The notes: generated by a model from the sequence alone, not told the origin. Counted from the stretch's first letter, positions 24,602 to 33,004 are shown. The stretch: DNA of 64,000 nt from Cytobacillus gottheilii (GCF_001636345.1 NZ_KV440945.1:181340-245339); one strand, 5' to 3'. A program made the numbers and translations.

Positions 24602-24880
24602 TTATGAGGTCGCCTCCTATTGTTGGGGTGTCCAACAATAGGGGGGCAGTGCAGCTTGCCGAGGAGGCTCAGCTTCCTCCCCGCGGAAAGCGAGTGTCCG
24701 CAGCGCAATGGAACGGACTCGATTAATAGCAACTATCTGCGAAATCACACTAACTTACAAAACTACCGAATAAAAAATGATTCTCCTAATCAATTCATGA
24801 TAAAATAGAATACGTGATTTCTATTTTTACCAATAGACCATTTATTAATAGAAACTTTTGATATGAAGGTAGGTGACATC

Positions 24881-25642
24881 GTGGGCAAAGTAATATCCAT
24901 TGCGAACCAAAAAGGCGGAGTAGGGAAAACCACCACCTCTGTCAACTTAGGTGCATGCCTTGCTCATATGGGGTATAAGGTGCTGCTCGTTGATATTGAT
25001 CCGCAAGGGAATGCCACCAGCGGTGTTGGTATTGAAAAAGCCGATGTTGATCAGTGCATTTATGATGTTTTAGTAGATGATGTAGAATCTTCCAAGGTGA
25101 TTAAGCCAACCTCTGTGGAGAATTTATTTGCTATTCCTGCAACAATCTCTTTAGCAGGAGCGGAAATAGAACTTGTTCCGACGATTTCAAGGGAAGTACG
25201 TTTAAAACGGGCTCTAGATGAAATTAACAATGAGTATGATTATATTCTTATAGATTGCCCGCCATCACTAGGCTTGCTGACCATTAACTCTCTTACAGCT
25301 TCAGATGCGGTCATTATTCCTGTTCAATGTGAATATTACGCATTAGAAGGGTTAAGTCAGCTATTAAATACAGTTCGCCTCGTGCAAAAGCATCTGAACC
25401 AAGACCTTAAAATAGAAGGTGTCTTGCTGACTATGCTGGATGCTAGAACGAACCTGGGCATTCAGGTAATTGAAGAAGTGAAGAAATATTTCCAAGATAA
25501 AGTATATAACACGATCATTCCAAGAAATGTACGTCTAAGTGAAGCTCCAAGTCATGGTCAGCCGATTATTTCGTATGATGCAAAGTCAAGAGGAGCAGAA
25601 GTTTATTTAGATTTGGCAAAGGAAGTGGTTGCGAATGGCTAA
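24881..25642 (+). CDS. soj: chromosome partitioning ATPase Soj (ParA)
   Basis: Soj is a ParA ATPase that cooperates with Spo0J and regulates DnaA. The deviant Walker A KGGVGKTT (about residues 10-17) is preceded by the N-terminus MGKVISIANQ. The DIDPQGNAT and DCPPSLGLL blocks are present. The GTG at 24881 gives 253 residues and matches the B. subtilis start. An ATG 18 bp upstream lies before the GGTAGGTGA box. It overlaps spo0J by eight bases. Confidence 0.96.
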   Translation: MGKVISIANQKGGVGKTTTSVNLGACLAHMGYKVLLVDIDPQGNATSGVGIEKADVDQCIYDVLVDDVESSKVIKPTSVENLFAIPATISLAGAEIELVPTISREVRLKRALDEINNEYDYILIDCPPSLGLLTINSLTASDAVIIPVQCEYYALEGLSQLLNTVRLVQKHLNQDLKIEGVLLTMLDARTNLGIQVIEEVKKYFQDKVYNTIIPRNVRLSEAPSHGQPIISYDAKSRGAEVYLDLAKEVVANG

Positions 25643-26495
25643 AGGGTTAGGAAAAGGACTCAATGCTTTCTTTGGAAATATGGACGAAAATCAAGAGGAA
25701 ATGGTTCAAGAAGTCAATTTAAAAGAGCTTCGCCCCAATCCGTATCAGCCGCGGAAGGTCTTTGACAAAGACTCAATTGAAGAGATGAAGCTTTCTATTC
25801 TTGAACATGGGATCCTGCAGCCGATTATTGTTCGAAAAAGCATTAAAGGCTATGAAATTGTTGTCGGAGAAAGACGCTATCGTGCAGCAAAGGAAGCGAA
25901 GCTTGATAAAGTACCGGTTATCATCCGTGATTTATCAGAACCGCAAATGATGGAACTTGCTGTTCTTGAAAACTTACAGCGAGAAGATTTAACACCAATT
26001 GAAGAAGCTTCTGCTTATCAGCTCCTTTTGGACAAGCTTAAACTGACACAGGAAGAGCTTGCTAAAAGACTTGGCAAAAGCCGGCCGCATATTGCGAATC
26101 ATATTCGACTGCTATCACTTCCGCCTGCAATTCAAGCCTTTATTACTGACAAGAAAATTTCCATGGGACATGGAAGAGCATTGCTCGGACTTCGCAATAA
26201 AGACAAACTGAATGCGGTTGTGCAAAAAACGATCAAAGAAGGCTGGAATGTAAGACAGCTCGAGAGCTTCATTCAGCAAATCAATGAAAATGTTTCACGT
26301 GAAACAAAAAAGCCAGAGAAAAAAGATGTCTTTATTCGTGAGAAGGAAACATCGCTGCGTGAGCGTTTTGGAACAAATGTCATTATTAAACAAAACAAGA
26401 ACAAGAAAAAAGGGAAAATCGAAATTGAATTTTTCTCTAAAGATGATTTAGAGCGCATTATCGAGTTACTGGGCTCTGAAGAATCAGATATGTGA
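25635..26495 (+). CDS. spo0J: chromosome partitioning protein Spo0J (ParB)
   Basis: Spo0J is the CTP-dependent ParB clamp that loads at parS and recruits SMC. It starts MAKGLGKGLNAFF, with the short N-terminal Soj-activating segment. The CTP-binding blocks LRPNPYQPRKVF and VGERRYRAAK follow, then the helix-turn-helix LAKRLGKSRPHIANHIRLL. The ATG at 25635 is preferred over a TTG two codons earlier (286 residues). A perfect parS site is embedded in its coding sequence. Confidence 0.96.
   Translation: MAKGLGKGLNAFFGNMDENQEEMVQEVNLKELRPNPYQPRKVFDKDSIEEMKLSILEHGILQPIIVRKSIKGYEIVVGERRYRAAKEAKLDKVPVIIRDLSEPQMMELAVLENLQREDLTPIEEASAYQLLLDKLKLTQEELAKRLGKSRPHIANHIRLLSLPPAIQAFITDKKISMGHGRALLGLRNKDKLNAVVQKTIKEGWNVRQLESFIQQINENVSRETKKPEKKDVFIREKETSLRERFGTNVIIKQNKNKKKGKIEIEFFSKDDLERIIELLGSEESDM
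26291..26306. other. parS site inside spo0J
   Basis: TGTTTCACGTGAAACA is a perfect 16-bp palindrome and the consensus Spo0J-binding site. B. subtilis also carries a parS inside spo0J. Confidence 0.97.
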
Positions 26496-26523
26496 CCATC
26501 ACAACCATGATGGTTATTTTTTT
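26495..26523 (+). terminator. soj-spo0J terminator
   Basis: The arms ACCATCA (26495-26501) and TGATGGT (26508-26514) are followed by a T-rich run. Confidence 0.8.
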
Positions 26524-26563
26524 CATTCCAAAAGATCTTTTATAAGAGGAATAGGAGATTTAC

Positions 26564-27268
26564 ATGTTTTTATTAGGTGCAGCGGTAAACGGCATATGCA
26601 TTATTATTGGTACTTTTTTAGGCAGATTATTTCACCGCATTCCAGAGAATATGAAAACAACGGTCATGTATGCCATTGGCCTATGTGTTATGGTTCTTGG
26701 TCTGCAGATGGGTTTGAAAAGTGAGAATTTTCTAATTGTCATTTTAAGTCTTGTTTTTGGAGCTGTAATAGGGGAGTTTTTAGGATTAGAAGATCAGCTC
26801 AATAAGCTAGGAAATTGGCTGGAGAAGAAAATTGGAACAAGTGGGCAAGGCAGCATTTCGCAAGGTTTTGTGACAGCGACACTGATCTTTGTGATTGGTG
26901 CAATGGCTATTATAGGCGGATTAGATAGCGGTATTAGGGGAGATCATTCGGTTTTGTATACCAAATCGATTATTGATGGATTTACCGCCCTAATTTTAGC
27001 AACTACATTGGGAATCGGCGTCATCTTTTCTGCTATTCCTGTGGTCTTATATGAAGGACTGATCGCTTTATTTGCAAAAGGAATAAATAATGTCATTCCT
27101 GAGGCTCTATTAAATAGTTTTATAACTGAAATGACAGCAGCAGGCGGCATTATGATTTTTGCGATTGGACTTAATTTAACAGGATTAACAAAGGTTAGAG
27201 TGGCCAATCTGCTGCCGGGTATTATCGTGACAGCCATTATTGTGACCATATTATATATGTGGGGATAA
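26564..27268 (+). CDS. DUF554 family membrane protein
   Basis: The 234-residue protein is strongly hydrophobic, with about seven membrane segments and glycine-rich stretches. It matches the DUF554 pattern: the N-terminal LLGAAVNGICIIIGTFLGRLF, the central FVIGAMAIIGGLDSGIRGD and the C-terminal LTKVRVANLLPG. Family members are uncharacterised transport-like proteins. The ATG follows AGGAGAT. It shares a bidirectional hairpin with convergent yyaC. Confidence 0.82.
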   Translation: MFLLGAAVNGICIIIGTFLGRLFHRIPENMKTTVMYAIGLCVMVLGLQMGLKSENFLIVILSLVFGAVIGEFLGLEDQLNKLGNWLEKKIGTSGQGSISQGFVTATLIFVIGAMAIIGGLDSGIRGDHSVLYTKSIIDGFTALILATTLGIGVIFSAIPVVLYEGLIALFAKGINNVIPEALLNSFITEMTAAGGIMIFAIGLNLTGLTKVRVANLLPGIIVTAIIVTILYMWG

Positions 27269-27271
27269 AAG

Positions 27272-27309
27272 AAAATGAGGCGGTGAAAAGAAATCACTGC
27301 CTCATTTTT
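27272..27309. terminator. bidirectional terminator between the DUF554 gene and yyaC
   Basis: The arms at 27272-27286 and 27294-27308 pair over 15 bases with one mismatch. They are flanked by AAAA on the left and TTTTT on the right, so the hairpin can end transcription from both convergent genes. Confidence 0.85.
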
Positions 27310-27376
27310 CGTTATTCTTTCAGAAAGTAAAAGTTTTATAGCCCTGTATCCGTATTAAGCCTCGATGCTCTTCTTA

Positions 27377-28006
27377 TTACTGTGTTTGTTCTGTTTCAAC
27401 TGGCCACTTAATTGCAGACCAAGTTGGATGCCGGGGAAATTCCAGACTCGCTTCATAAATACCGCCCGCAATCATTTGGGCCATTTTCATAACCAAATGC
27501 AATCTGGTATTTTGTAAAACAAAAAATTCCATAAAGCCGCTCACATTAACGATGCCCGTTATATACATATCTCCCACTTCAGGCAAATCTTTATTAACGC
27601 CTGCCCCAGGTTTAACAGGACCGTCACCAACTTGGATAATGCCGACAGATTTAACCCTTCCTAAACAGGCATCAATGCCAATGATGAAAGGATTAAAGTG
27701 CTTTTTGCGGATCTCAGCTAATTTATCTTGAAGATTGACCGCATGAATGGGATCTTCTAAAGTACCGTACACATAAAAGGATTCCATCTTTTTTTCCTCA
27801 AGCAGTGTCCCAACAAGTGGTCCTAAAGAGTCGCCGGTTGAACGATCAGTACCGATGCAAACAAAAACAACAGGACGGATGCCTAATCTTGCAGGCAGTT
27901 TAGCCTTTAATTCAATTGCCAACTTTTCTTCTGCACTTTGCTCATCATGCTCGATCCGTTTTGTTCCGCCAGTTTTTTTATCAAAAAGGTTTGTTTTAAA
28001 ATTCAT
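27377..28006 (-). CDS. yyaC: sporulation protein YyaC (germination-protease-like fold)
   Basis: The 209-residue protein has the GPR-related core VFVCIGTDRSTGDSLGPLVG, then YGTLEDPIHAVNL and IGIDACLG. Its B. subtilis homologue is made during sporulation and resembles the spore germination protease, but its activity is not established. The ATG follows AAGGAGAG by six bases. It is one of the few genes on the lagging strand here. It is good evidence that the host forms endospores. Confidence 0.92.
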   Translation of the reverse strand: MNFKTNLFDKKTGGTKRIEHDEQSAEEKLAIELKAKLPARLGIRPVVFVCIGTDRSTGDSLGPLVGTLLEEKKMESFYVYGTLEDPIHAVNLQDKLAEIRKKHFNPFIIGIDACLGRVKSVGIIQVGDGPVKPGAGVNKDLPEVGDMYITGIVNVSGFMEFFVLQNTRLHLVMKMAQMIAGGIYEASLEFPRHPTWSAIKWPVETEQTQ

Positions 28007-28347
28007 CGGCTTCTCTCCTTCAAAATTTCTGCTGTATCGCTGTTTTTCTGCATAATTTGGCTTGTTAAATCATTTTGTGCCTCTTGCAGACACCCTGTAT
28101 TTTTCTGAGTAGTAACAGTATACGGAATTTTTTAAAAATCTATACGTATGTCTTGCGAAGAACTGCTAAAAAATGAACTTATTATGGTAAAGGATTTGTA
28201 TATCTGAACAATGTTCCATCAATGTTCATGTGCCAGTTTTTTTTGAAGAGATAAAGTGTAGTGCTCTCTGCTACAATGTAGAGAGAAAAGTTGCTAATAT
28301 AGATCGTATACAATGTATAATTAACAAAATTAAAGCAGGTGAAACCC
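28007..28347. other. divergent intergenic region between yyaC and the MscS gene
   Basis: The 340-bp gap must hold promoters for both directions. For the MscS gene TATAAT (28316-28321) is clear. The nearest -35-like TTGCTA (28291-28296) is 19 bp away, so the assignment is weak. I found no gene or RNA. Confidence 0.4.
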
Positions 28348-29241
28348 ATGAACGGTCTGGATAGCCTTATATTAGAGATAAAAGAGCATTTATTTAATGA
28401 AGCCTTATGGTGGAAAATTGGCGAAGGTGCCTTAAGAATTTTACTTATTATCATAATCACTCGATTTATCATTAAGTCAGGCAAAATCTTAATTCACAAA
28501 TTGTTTACGGTGCGAACACGGTCGGCAATTAGAATTACAGAGAGACGCGAAGCCACATTAATGAAGCTTCTGGAAAATGTCCTGACGTATGTCACATCCT
28601 TTATTGCTTTAATGATGATCCTTCAGGCTTTAACGATTAATGTAGGAGCTTTGCTTGCAGGAGCAGGAATTGTTGGCTTGGCAGTTGGATTTGGCGCTCA
28701 AAACCTAGTAAAGGATATTATCACCGGTTTTTTTATAATCTTTGAAGATCAGTTTTCCGTTGGCGATTACGTTCGAATTGATCAGTTTGAGGGCACCGTA
28801 GAGGAGATTGGTCTTCGGACGACGAAAATTAAAAACTGGACAGGAGAGCTTCATATTCTGCCGAACGGAAGCATTATTCAAGTGACGAACTTTTCGTTGA
28901 ATAATAGTGTTGCCTTTGTGGATGTCAGTCTTACTTACGATGCAGATTTCACAAAAGCAGAAGAAGTGCTGCAGGAGCTTTTTCTCACGCTGCCTGAAAA
29001 GTATAGTGATATGGTAAAACCGCCTGAGATATTAGGAATTCAAACGATGGCGGGAGCAGATGTTGCCATTCGGGTTACGTCCGAAACATTGCCAATGCGT
29101 CACTTTTATATTGCCCGCATATTAAGAAAAGAAATTAAATTTTGTTTAGAGCAAAATGGCTTTGATGTTCCATTTCCAAGAATGGTTACGTACAGCAGAG
29201 AACCTGAAATAAATAGAGGCAAAATGAATATGGGAGGATAA
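28348..29241 (+). CDS. small-conductance mechanosensitive channel (MscS family)
   Basis: The 297-residue protein has an N-terminal hydrophobic helix, two more membrane segments and the pore helix region VGALLAGAGIVGLAVGFGAQNLVKD, rich in glycine and alanine. The cytoplasmic beta domain follows: FSVGDYVRIDQFEGTVEEIGLRTT and LPNGSIIQVTNFS. MscS channels release solutes on osmotic downshock. The ATG at 28348 is preferred, because the upstream GTG lies in the CAGGTGA box. yyzM follows by two bases. Confidence 0.92.
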   Translation: MNGLDSLILEIKEHLFNEALWWKIGEGALRILLIIIITRFIIKSGKILIHKLFTVRTRSAIRITERREATLMKLLENVLTYVTSFIALMMILQALTINVGALLAGAGIVGLAVGFGAQNLVKDIITGFFIIFEDQFSVGDYVRIDQFEGTVEEIGLRTTKIKNWTGELHILPNGSIIQVTNFSLNNSVAFVDVSLTYDADFTKAEEVLQELFLTLPEKYSDMVKPPEILGIQTMAGADVAIRVTSETLPMRHFYIARILRKEIKFCLEQNGFDVPFPRMVTYSREPEINRGKMNMGG

Positions 29242-29243
29242 GT

Positions 29244-29429
29244 ATGGAAAAGGAATTTGAATTAAACGATATAGTAGAAATGAAAAAACAGCATCCATGT
29301 GGAACAAATCGCTGGAAAATCATTCGCATGGGCGCTGATATCCGCATTAAATGTGAAGGCTGCGGTCATAGTGTCATGATCCCAAGAAGAGAATTTGCCC
29401 GTAAACTGAAGAAAATCCTATCAGAATAA
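29244..29429 (+). CDS. yyzM: DUF951 family small zinc-ribbon-like protein YyzM
   Basis: This 61-residue protein contains MKKQHPCGTNRWKIIRMG, then a CEGCGH pair of cysteines and MIPRREFARKLKKIL. That is the DUF951/YyzM pattern. With Cys in HPCG and CxxC it may bind metal, though its function is unknown. It is directly downstream of the MscS gene and probably co-transcribed. Confidence 0.88.
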   Translation: MEKEFELNDIVEMKKQHPCGTNRWKIIRMGADIRIKCEGCGHSVMIPRREFARKLKKILSE

Positions 29430-29465
29430 TACAAACGAGCTAGAGGATGTGTTTTTCTAAGATTC

Positions 29466-29495
29466 CAGCTTCAGCGCTAGCCCCTTGCGCTTTTC
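29466..29495 (+). repeat. short remnant of the palindromic intergenic repeat
   Basis: AGCTTCAGCGCTAGCCCC joined to TTGCGCTTTTC contains the two outer ends of the following repeats with the middle deleted. Confidence 0.75.
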
Positions 29496-29500
29496 GGAGA

Positions 29501-29620
29501 TGTCTAGCTTCAGCGCCTAGCCCCTCGAGGTCATAAGCCAATCTGTCCAGAAGGTAAAGATCAACCTTCTAGCCATCTTGTCTTATGCTTGTCGGGGCTG
29601 ACCAAGGCGCTTGCGCTTTT
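29501..29620 (+). repeat. palindromic intergenic repeat, copy A
   Basis: This 120-bp unit starts TGTCTAGCTTCAG and ends GCGCTTGCGCTTTT. Nested stems are visible: AGCGCCT (29512-29518) with AGGCGCT (29605-29611), AGCCCC (29519-29524) with GGGGCT (29594-29599), CATAAG (29532-29537) with CTTATG (29582-29587), and AGAAGGT (29549-29555) with ACCTTCT (29564-29570). It lies in the yyzM-ychF gap. Confidence 0.88.
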
Positions 29621-29626
29621 CGGAGA

Positions 29627-29748
29627 TGTCTAGCTTCAGGGGCTAGGGACTCGAGGTCATAAGTCAATCCAGTCAAAAGGTCAAAGAACGACCTTTCACC
29701 TGGCTCGTCTTATGCTTGTCGTCCCTGGGCGAGCCCCTTGCGCTTTTC
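29627..29748 (+). repeat. palindromic intergenic repeat, copy B with compensatory changes
   Basis: The outline matches copy A but the stem sequences differ while pairing is kept: AGGGGCT (29638-29644) with AGCCCCT (29732-29738), AGGGAC (29645-29650) with GTCCCT (29721-29726), CATAAG (29658-29663) with CTTATG (29709-29714), and AAAGGTC (29676-29682) with GACCTTT (29690-29696). Confidence 0.88.
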
Positions 29749-29840
29749 TGTTTACCTCTCTATAATTGTGGGAGGTTAATTGATTAGGAATGGAATTGTT
29801 TTTGAGTATAGATTATGAAGATTAGAGGAGTGACCTTTGA

Positions 29841-30941
29841 ATGGCTTTAACAGCTGGGATTGTCGGTTTGCCGAATGTCGGTAAATCTACTTTATTTAAT
29901 GCAATTACACAGGCAGGAGCAGAGTCTGCCAACTACCCGTTTTGTACGATTGATCCGAATGTCGGTATTGTTGAAGTGCCTGACCACCGTTTAACGAAGC
30001 TAACGGAACTTGTTCAGCCGAAAAAGACTGTGCCAACTGCTTTTGAATTTACGGATATTGCTGGAATTGTAAAAGGTGCGAGCAAAGGGGAAGGCTTAGG
30101 AAATAAGTTCTTGTCTCATATTCGTGAAGTAGATGCAATTTGCCAGGTTGTCAGATGTTTCGCTGATGACAATATTACGCACGTTGCAGGGAAAGTTGAT
30201 CCGATTGATGATATTGAAACGATTAACTTAGAACTAATCTTAGCAGACCTTGAATCAGTTGAAAAGCGAATTGGCCGTGTCGGCAAATTAGCAAAACAGA
30301 AGGATAAGGAAGCTGTTTTTGAATTAGAAGTGCTAGAAATGCTTAAAGAAGCATTTGAGTCGGACATGCCTGCACGTACAGTTGAATTTACAGAAGAACA
30401 AATGAAAATTGCTAAAGGCATGCATTTGCTGACAATTAAGCCAGTCCTTTATGTAGCAAATGTATCTGAAGATGATGTTGCAGATCCTTCTAGCAACGAG
30501 TATGTTCAGCAAGTAAGAGAATTTGCAGCAAAAGATAACGCAGAAGTGATTGTGATCTGTGCAAAAATTGAATCTGAGATTGCAGAGCTTGAGGGTGAGG
30601 AAAAAGAAATGTTCCTTCAAGAGCTTGGAATCGAAGAATCTGGTCTTGATCAGCTGATTCGTGCTGCCTACCATTTATTAGGTCTAGCTACTTATTTTAC
30701 AGCTGGTGTTCAAGAAGTAAGAGCATGGACGTTCCGCAAAGGCATGAAAGCTCCACAATGTGCTGGTGTTATTCACAGTGATTTTGAAAAAGGATTTATT
30801 CGTGCAGAAACTGTTGCATATGAGGACCTGTTAGATGCAGGAACAATGACAGCAGCGAAAGAAGCGGGCAAGGTTCGTTTAGAAGGAAAAGAATATATCG
30901 TAAAAGATGGAGATGTCATGCATTTCCGTTTCAATGTATAA
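29841..30941 (+). CDS. ychF: redox-regulated ATPase YchF
   Basis: YchF/OLA1 is an Obg-family P-loop NTPase that prefers ATP and associates with ribosomes. The 366-residue protein has GLPNVGKSTLFNAIT (P-loop), the switch regions around DIAGIVKGASKGEGLGN, and NVSEDD in place of the GTPase NKxD motif. The C-terminal TGS domain follows (TAGVQEVRAWTFRKGMKAPQCAG). It is full length. It lies upstream of rpsF in most bacilli; here a permease pair intervenes. Confidence 0.97.
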   Translation: MALTAGIVGLPNVGKSTLFNAITQAGAESANYPFCTIDPNVGIVEVPDHRLTKLTELVQPKKTVPTAFEFTDIAGIVKGASKGEGLGNKFLSHIREVDAICQVVRCFADDNITHVAGKVDPIDDIETINLELILADLESVEKRIGRVGKLAKQKDKEAVFELEVLEMLKEAFESDMPARTVEFTEEQMKIAKGMHLLTIKPVLYVANVSEDDVADPSSNEYVQQVREFAAKDNAEVIVICAKIESEIAELEGEEKEMFLQELGIEESGLDQLIRAAYHLLGLATYFTAGVQEVRAWTFRKGMKAPQCAGVIHSDFEKGFIRAETVAYEDLLDAGTMTAAKEAGKVRLEGKEYIVKDGDVMHFRFNV

Positions 30942-30948
30942 GAAGCAG

Positions 30949-30980
30949 GCTGCCAGTCATTTGGCAGTCTTTCTTTTTTA
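30949..30980 (+). terminator. ychF terminator
   Basis: GCTGCCA and TGGCAGT pair around TCATT and are followed by CTTTCTTTTTT. Confidence 0.8.
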
Positions 30981-31095
30981 TCCATTTTCAAGCTGAGCTG
31001 CCGGCAATAAAAATTTTATGAAAATACTAAATTTATAGAAAATAATTCCTGCCTTTGATATGATTAGATAAAAAAAGAAATTCGGGGGAGGAGTT

Positions 31096-32016
31096 ATGGA
31101 GATTACTAGAGCTTTTCTAAAACAGGTGCTGCTCTATTTTCTTATTATTTGTGCGCTTGTTTTAATTGTTTTGTTTCCGCGGAATTTAACAGTGGCAACC
31201 GTTAGCGGAACCGCTGAAATGATGCTGGAATACCAATTTTCATGGTCTGAATACAAAAATAATCTAACTCACTATTTTGAAACGGTTTGGAATGATAAAA
31301 GTTTAGGTGATACAAGACATGAAAGGGTAACAGTTGAAGATGAATTGCTGAGATATGTGCCCGCAAGCCTGAAGATTATTTTTCCCGCTTTTTTTCTCAG
31401 TGTCTTTCTAGGGATATTTAAAGGGATTTTTGATTACCGCCGCAAGGGAACAAAGCTCAGTGTGTTTGGAAATGGATTAACCTGGATGCTGCAGTCGATT
31501 CCAGATTTTTTTATTGCCGTTTGTATGATCTGGGGAGTCACCATGTTTGTTCCTGACCTAAAGCTTCTAAGTCAAAATACTTCTTATAGTTTTCTGCTGC
31601 CGACGATTTTAGTAGCCATCTATCCAATGATGTACATTGCTAGAATTACTTCAACCTCGCTTTTAAATGAAGACGGTCAATATTACATACAGGTGGCTCG
31701 CTCTAAAGGATTTACGCAAAAAAAGGTTGTATATCGGCATATTCTTCCAAACGCTTTAAAGCCAGTGTTAGCACATATGACCTCCATCATGGTTCATTTG
31801 ATGACCAGCCTTCTAATAGTGGAGTATTTACTGGGGTATGAAGGCATGTCTTACCGGTTGTTTACTGCTCTCGGATATACCAATACAAATGAGGGACTTA
31901 GTATTGGGTTATTTGAACATGCAGTGATTATTGGCATTGGACTCATTATTATGCTGCTTGTAATGCTGGCACAGCTGACCAGTTTTATCATTAAAAGAAG
32001 TATGCGGATTGTATAG
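31096..32016 (+). CDS. ABC transporter permease, DppB/OppB type
   Basis: The 306-residue protein has one N-terminal membrane helix, an extracytoplasmic stretch of about 80 residues and a five-helix permease domain. The EAA loop reads YYIQVARSKGFTQKKVVYRHILPNALKP, typical of peptide/nickel transporters. No ATPase or solute-binding protein is encoded nearby, so the substrate cannot be inferred. The ATG follows GGGGGAGGAG. It forms a pair with the next gene, 13 bp downstream. Confidence 0.88.
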   Translation: MEITRAFLKQVLLYFLIICALVLIVLFPRNLTVATVSGTAEMMLEYQFSWSEYKNNLTHYFETVWNDKSLGDTRHERVTVEDELLRYVPASLKIIFPAFFLSVFLGIFKGIFDYRRKGTKLSVFGNGLTWMLQSIPDFFIAVCMIWGVTMFVPDLKLLSQNTSYSFLLPTILVAIYPMMYIARITSTSLLNEDGQYYIQVARSKGFTQKKVVYRHILPNALKPVLAHMTSIMVHLMTSLLIVEYLLGYEGMSYRLFTALGYTNTNEGLSIGLFEHAVIIGIGLIIMLLVMLAQLTSFIIKRSMRIV

Positions 32017-32029
32017 GAGGCTGATCAAA

Positions 32030-32926
32030 ATGAAGCAAAACTATTATCTAATCATCGGATTCCTTATGGCTGCTGTTCTTGCACTTATTACATTTGCTGG
32101 TCCGCATCTTCCTTTTATTGATAAGGATTTGGGAGGAGAAAGGATTTTATTTCCTTCCTCAGGTGAGATTAAGGTTGCTCCCTTTCCGCCATCTGATGAG
32201 TTTATTTTAGGATCTGATCGTGAAGGAAGAGATATGCTGAGCTTGCTGGTAGTAGGAGCGAAGGATACCTTTTTGCTTATATTCCTCATTGTCATTCTTC
32301 GTTATGCAATCGCTCTTCCGCTCGGTTTAATGGGGGCGAAGGATAAAGGTTTTTTTTCATGGTTTGTCCGCGGCTGGAGTCAGCTTTTTTCAAGTCTGCC
32401 GGTCGTTATAACAGTAGCACTTATACTATGCCTGCCTCCGCTCTTGTTTCACGAATCGCGCTTTTTCATTGCCATAGCAGTTATTGCTCTTGTTGATGTT
32501 GGCCGTGTGGCTTTTATTATTCAAAAGCAGGCACATGAGCTTTCAAAGAAACCATTTGTTGAGGCAGGAGTTACGATTGGAAATAACCCTGTAAAAATGC
32601 TTTATCATTATTATTTCCCGAACCTTTTGCCGGAAGTGATTGTGAATTTCTTTAGTGAAGCGGCTCGTGTGGCAATGCTCATTGGGCAATTAGCTGTTTT
32701 AAGTGTTTTTATAAGCCAAGGTTTTGTGCAAACAGGCTATGGCAGTTTTTCTGTTGAAAATTTAAGTCATGATTGGGCGACGCTTATTAAGGATGCAAGA
32801 GCCGATTTTGTGACGGCCATATGGATTCCCTTCTACCCGATGCTGGCGATTGTTGTCGCTGCCTTAACATTTAATATACTTGGTGAAGGATTCCGAAAGC
32901 ATTTTAACAGGCATATGCCGTCATAG
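32030..32926 (+). CDS. ABC transporter permease, DppC/OppC type
   Basis: The 298-residue protein has an N-terminal membrane helix, the FILGSDREGRDMLSLLVVGAK segment typical of DppC-type subunits, and an EAA loop AGVTIGNNPVKMLYHYYFPNLLPE. The ATG at 32030 follows TAGGAGGCTGA. An in-frame TTG at 32009 lies before that box. With the preceding gene it makes a heterodimeric membrane channel that needs an ATPase from elsewhere. Confidence 0.88.
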   Translation: MKQNYYLIIGFLMAAVLALITFAGPHLPFIDKDLGGERILFPSSGEIKVAPFPPSDEFILGSDREGRDMLSLLVVGAKDTFLLIFLIVILRYAIALPLGLMGAKDKGFFSWFVRGWSQLFSSLPVVITVALILCLPPLLFHESRFFIAIAVIALVDVGRVAFIIQKQAHELSKKPFVEAGVTIGNNPVKMLYHYYFPNLLPEVIVNFFSEAARVAMLIGQLAVLSVFISQGFVQTGYGSFSVENLSHDWATLIKDARADFVTAIWIPFYPMLAIVVAALTFNILGEGFRKHFNRHMPS

Positions 32927-32956
32927 GTTGGATATTTGCAGTTATGAATAAGCTCG

Positions 32957-32985
32957 TTGCATTAAGAAGCTGAATGTGGTATACT
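32957..32985 (+). promoter_or_regulatory. rpsF operon promoter
   Basis: TTGCAT (32957-32962), a 17-bp spacer and TATACT (32980-32985), with a TGG extended -10 just before it, lie about 75 bp before rpsF. Confidence 0.75.
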
Positions 32986-33004
32986 TTCAACTTGTGAGTA
33001 ATGA

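Larger units (their letters stand above)
23213..24649 (-). mobile_element. intact IS3-family (IS150-like) insertion sequence
   Basis: The element is about 1437 bp with imperfect 22-bp terminal inverted repeats. One end starts CTGGACCCATAAAGTTGGACAC, written here only as CTGGACCC...GTTGGACAC. The other, on the minus strand, starts CTGCCCCCC...GTTGGACAC. Both flanks carry TGCA (23209-23212 and 24650-24653), the likely target duplication. Boundaries could shift by one base. It encodes orfA and orfB with a programmed frameshift site, and all catalytic residues are present, so it looks active. Confidence 0.92.
23151..24716. repeat. palindromic intergenic repeat split by the insertion sequence
   Basis: The left half (23151-23212) carries GGACACTCG (23156-23164) and a CTCCTGCGGG block. 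The right half (24650-24716) carries CCCCGCGG and CGAGTGTCC (24691-24699). Removing the insertion restores one imperfect palindrome of a type scattered in Bacillaceae genomes. The element entered near its loop. Confidence 0.75.

Noticed and set aside
20341-26495. noc and spo0J as a simple duplication of one parB
   Set aside because: The N-terminal amphipathic helix of Noc and the short N-terminus of Spo0J show two distinct, known paralogues.
29501-29748. Intergenic repeats as a riboswitch for ychF
   Set aside because: Copies of the same family lie before unrelated genes (mnmG, the replicative helicase), so a gene-specific switch is unlikely.
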